Shown here in pieces: positions 63,731 to 64,000 of a stretch of DNA of 64,000 nt. A program made the translations under genes and the position numbers. Origin of the DNA: Gerris lacustris (lineage: Eukaryota > Arthropoda > Insecta > Hemiptera > Gerridae). A model generated the notes under the pieces. The model made no database searches and was not told the DNA's origin. It saw only the letters and a program-made list of their open reading frames with translations. How positions within the stretch are numbered: the first letter of the stretch is position 1; every line of letters starts with the position of its first letter. The stretch is from NCBI GenBank assembly GCA_951217055.1, contig OX578277.1:7188329-7252328 (forward strand), read 5' to 3'.

Positions 63731-64000
63731 CTTACAGTGGCAAGTAACAAATACTCAGAAATAAAAAAAACACTAAAATTACACTATGTAATTTAAGTTG
63801 GATGCTGCATTAACTTTTAGATAAACGATTTCTTCAAAACATTCTCCTTCTAATGTACAGATTTGATACATGGGTTCAAATGGTCTTTCCTTGTGGTATT
63901 CCACTCACAGAGAGGACATTAAAATGCCCTTATTTTCTCACACCCAGCATCAATATGTCATTTCAGAGTGCTGTTCCAGTTGGTTTTAAACTCACAGTGG
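63731..64000. other. No gene seen
   Basis: No supported feature up to the end of the window. Confidence 0.5.

Overview
The window is AT-rich eukaryotic nuclear DNA, most likely from an arthropod and probably an insect. This rests on spliced exons with GT/AG borders, C2H2 fingers with a KEIRAF-type linker, I-, Jockey- and RTE-like LINEs, a Penelope-like element, and hAT, piggyBac, pogo, Harbinger and foldback DNA transposons. I cannot name the species. Nearly all of the sequence is transposable elements. One host gene family is visible: a zinc-finger gene whose upstream exons have been duplicated, inverted and amplified.

Layout. 0-9 kb holds an I-clade LINE (ORF1 5'-truncated, ORF2 intact) whose 3' UTR is interrupted by a Penelope-like element with ~782-bp inverted repeats. 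9-12 kb holds transposon ends, a MITE and simple repeats. 12.17-35.94 kb is a very large inverted duplication centred near 25,287. Its two arms carry antiparallel copies of the same zinc-finger-gene exons, but they differ by many insertions: a foldback hAT-like element, LINE fragments and several MITEs. Because the arms can be compared, several elements have a visible empty site in the partner arm.

Host gene. On the + strand, a 102-bp exon (A) and a 99-bp exon (B) occur twice (32.5-32.9 kb and 34.2-34.6 kb). All are symmetric phase-1 exons and their phase fits the zinc-finger exon at 42,117-43,381 (12 intact fingers, ended by a TGC-to-TGA change). On the - strand of the left arm, exon B has expanded into eight 205-bp exon-plus-intron units (12,761-14,294), with exon A copies at 14,417-14,518 and 17,520-17,621. 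Exon B, and exon A in its best copy, encode a match to the phosphorylation-dependent sumoylation motif (hydrophobic-K-x-E-x-x-S-P). The array would therefore multiply a regulatory peptide module.

Right side. 36-40.6 kb is a LINE ORF2 fragment in which 99 bp of the endonuclease domain is repeated 24 times with the frame kept open. 43.4-44.2 kb is a decayed, frameshifted finger array turned into an 89-bp minisatellite. 44.4-47.4 kb holds two piggyBac-like elements. 48.7-53.0 kb is an RTE-like LINE with one frameshift. 54-64 kb is a mosaic of a HARBI1-like transposase fragment, a LINE ORF1 broken by insertions, foldback elements, a tRNA-like sequence, and Penelope and LINE 3' fragments.

All calls come from reading the sequence; no database or alignment program was used. 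Element boundaries are good to a few bases where target-site duplications are quoted, and approximate elsewhere.
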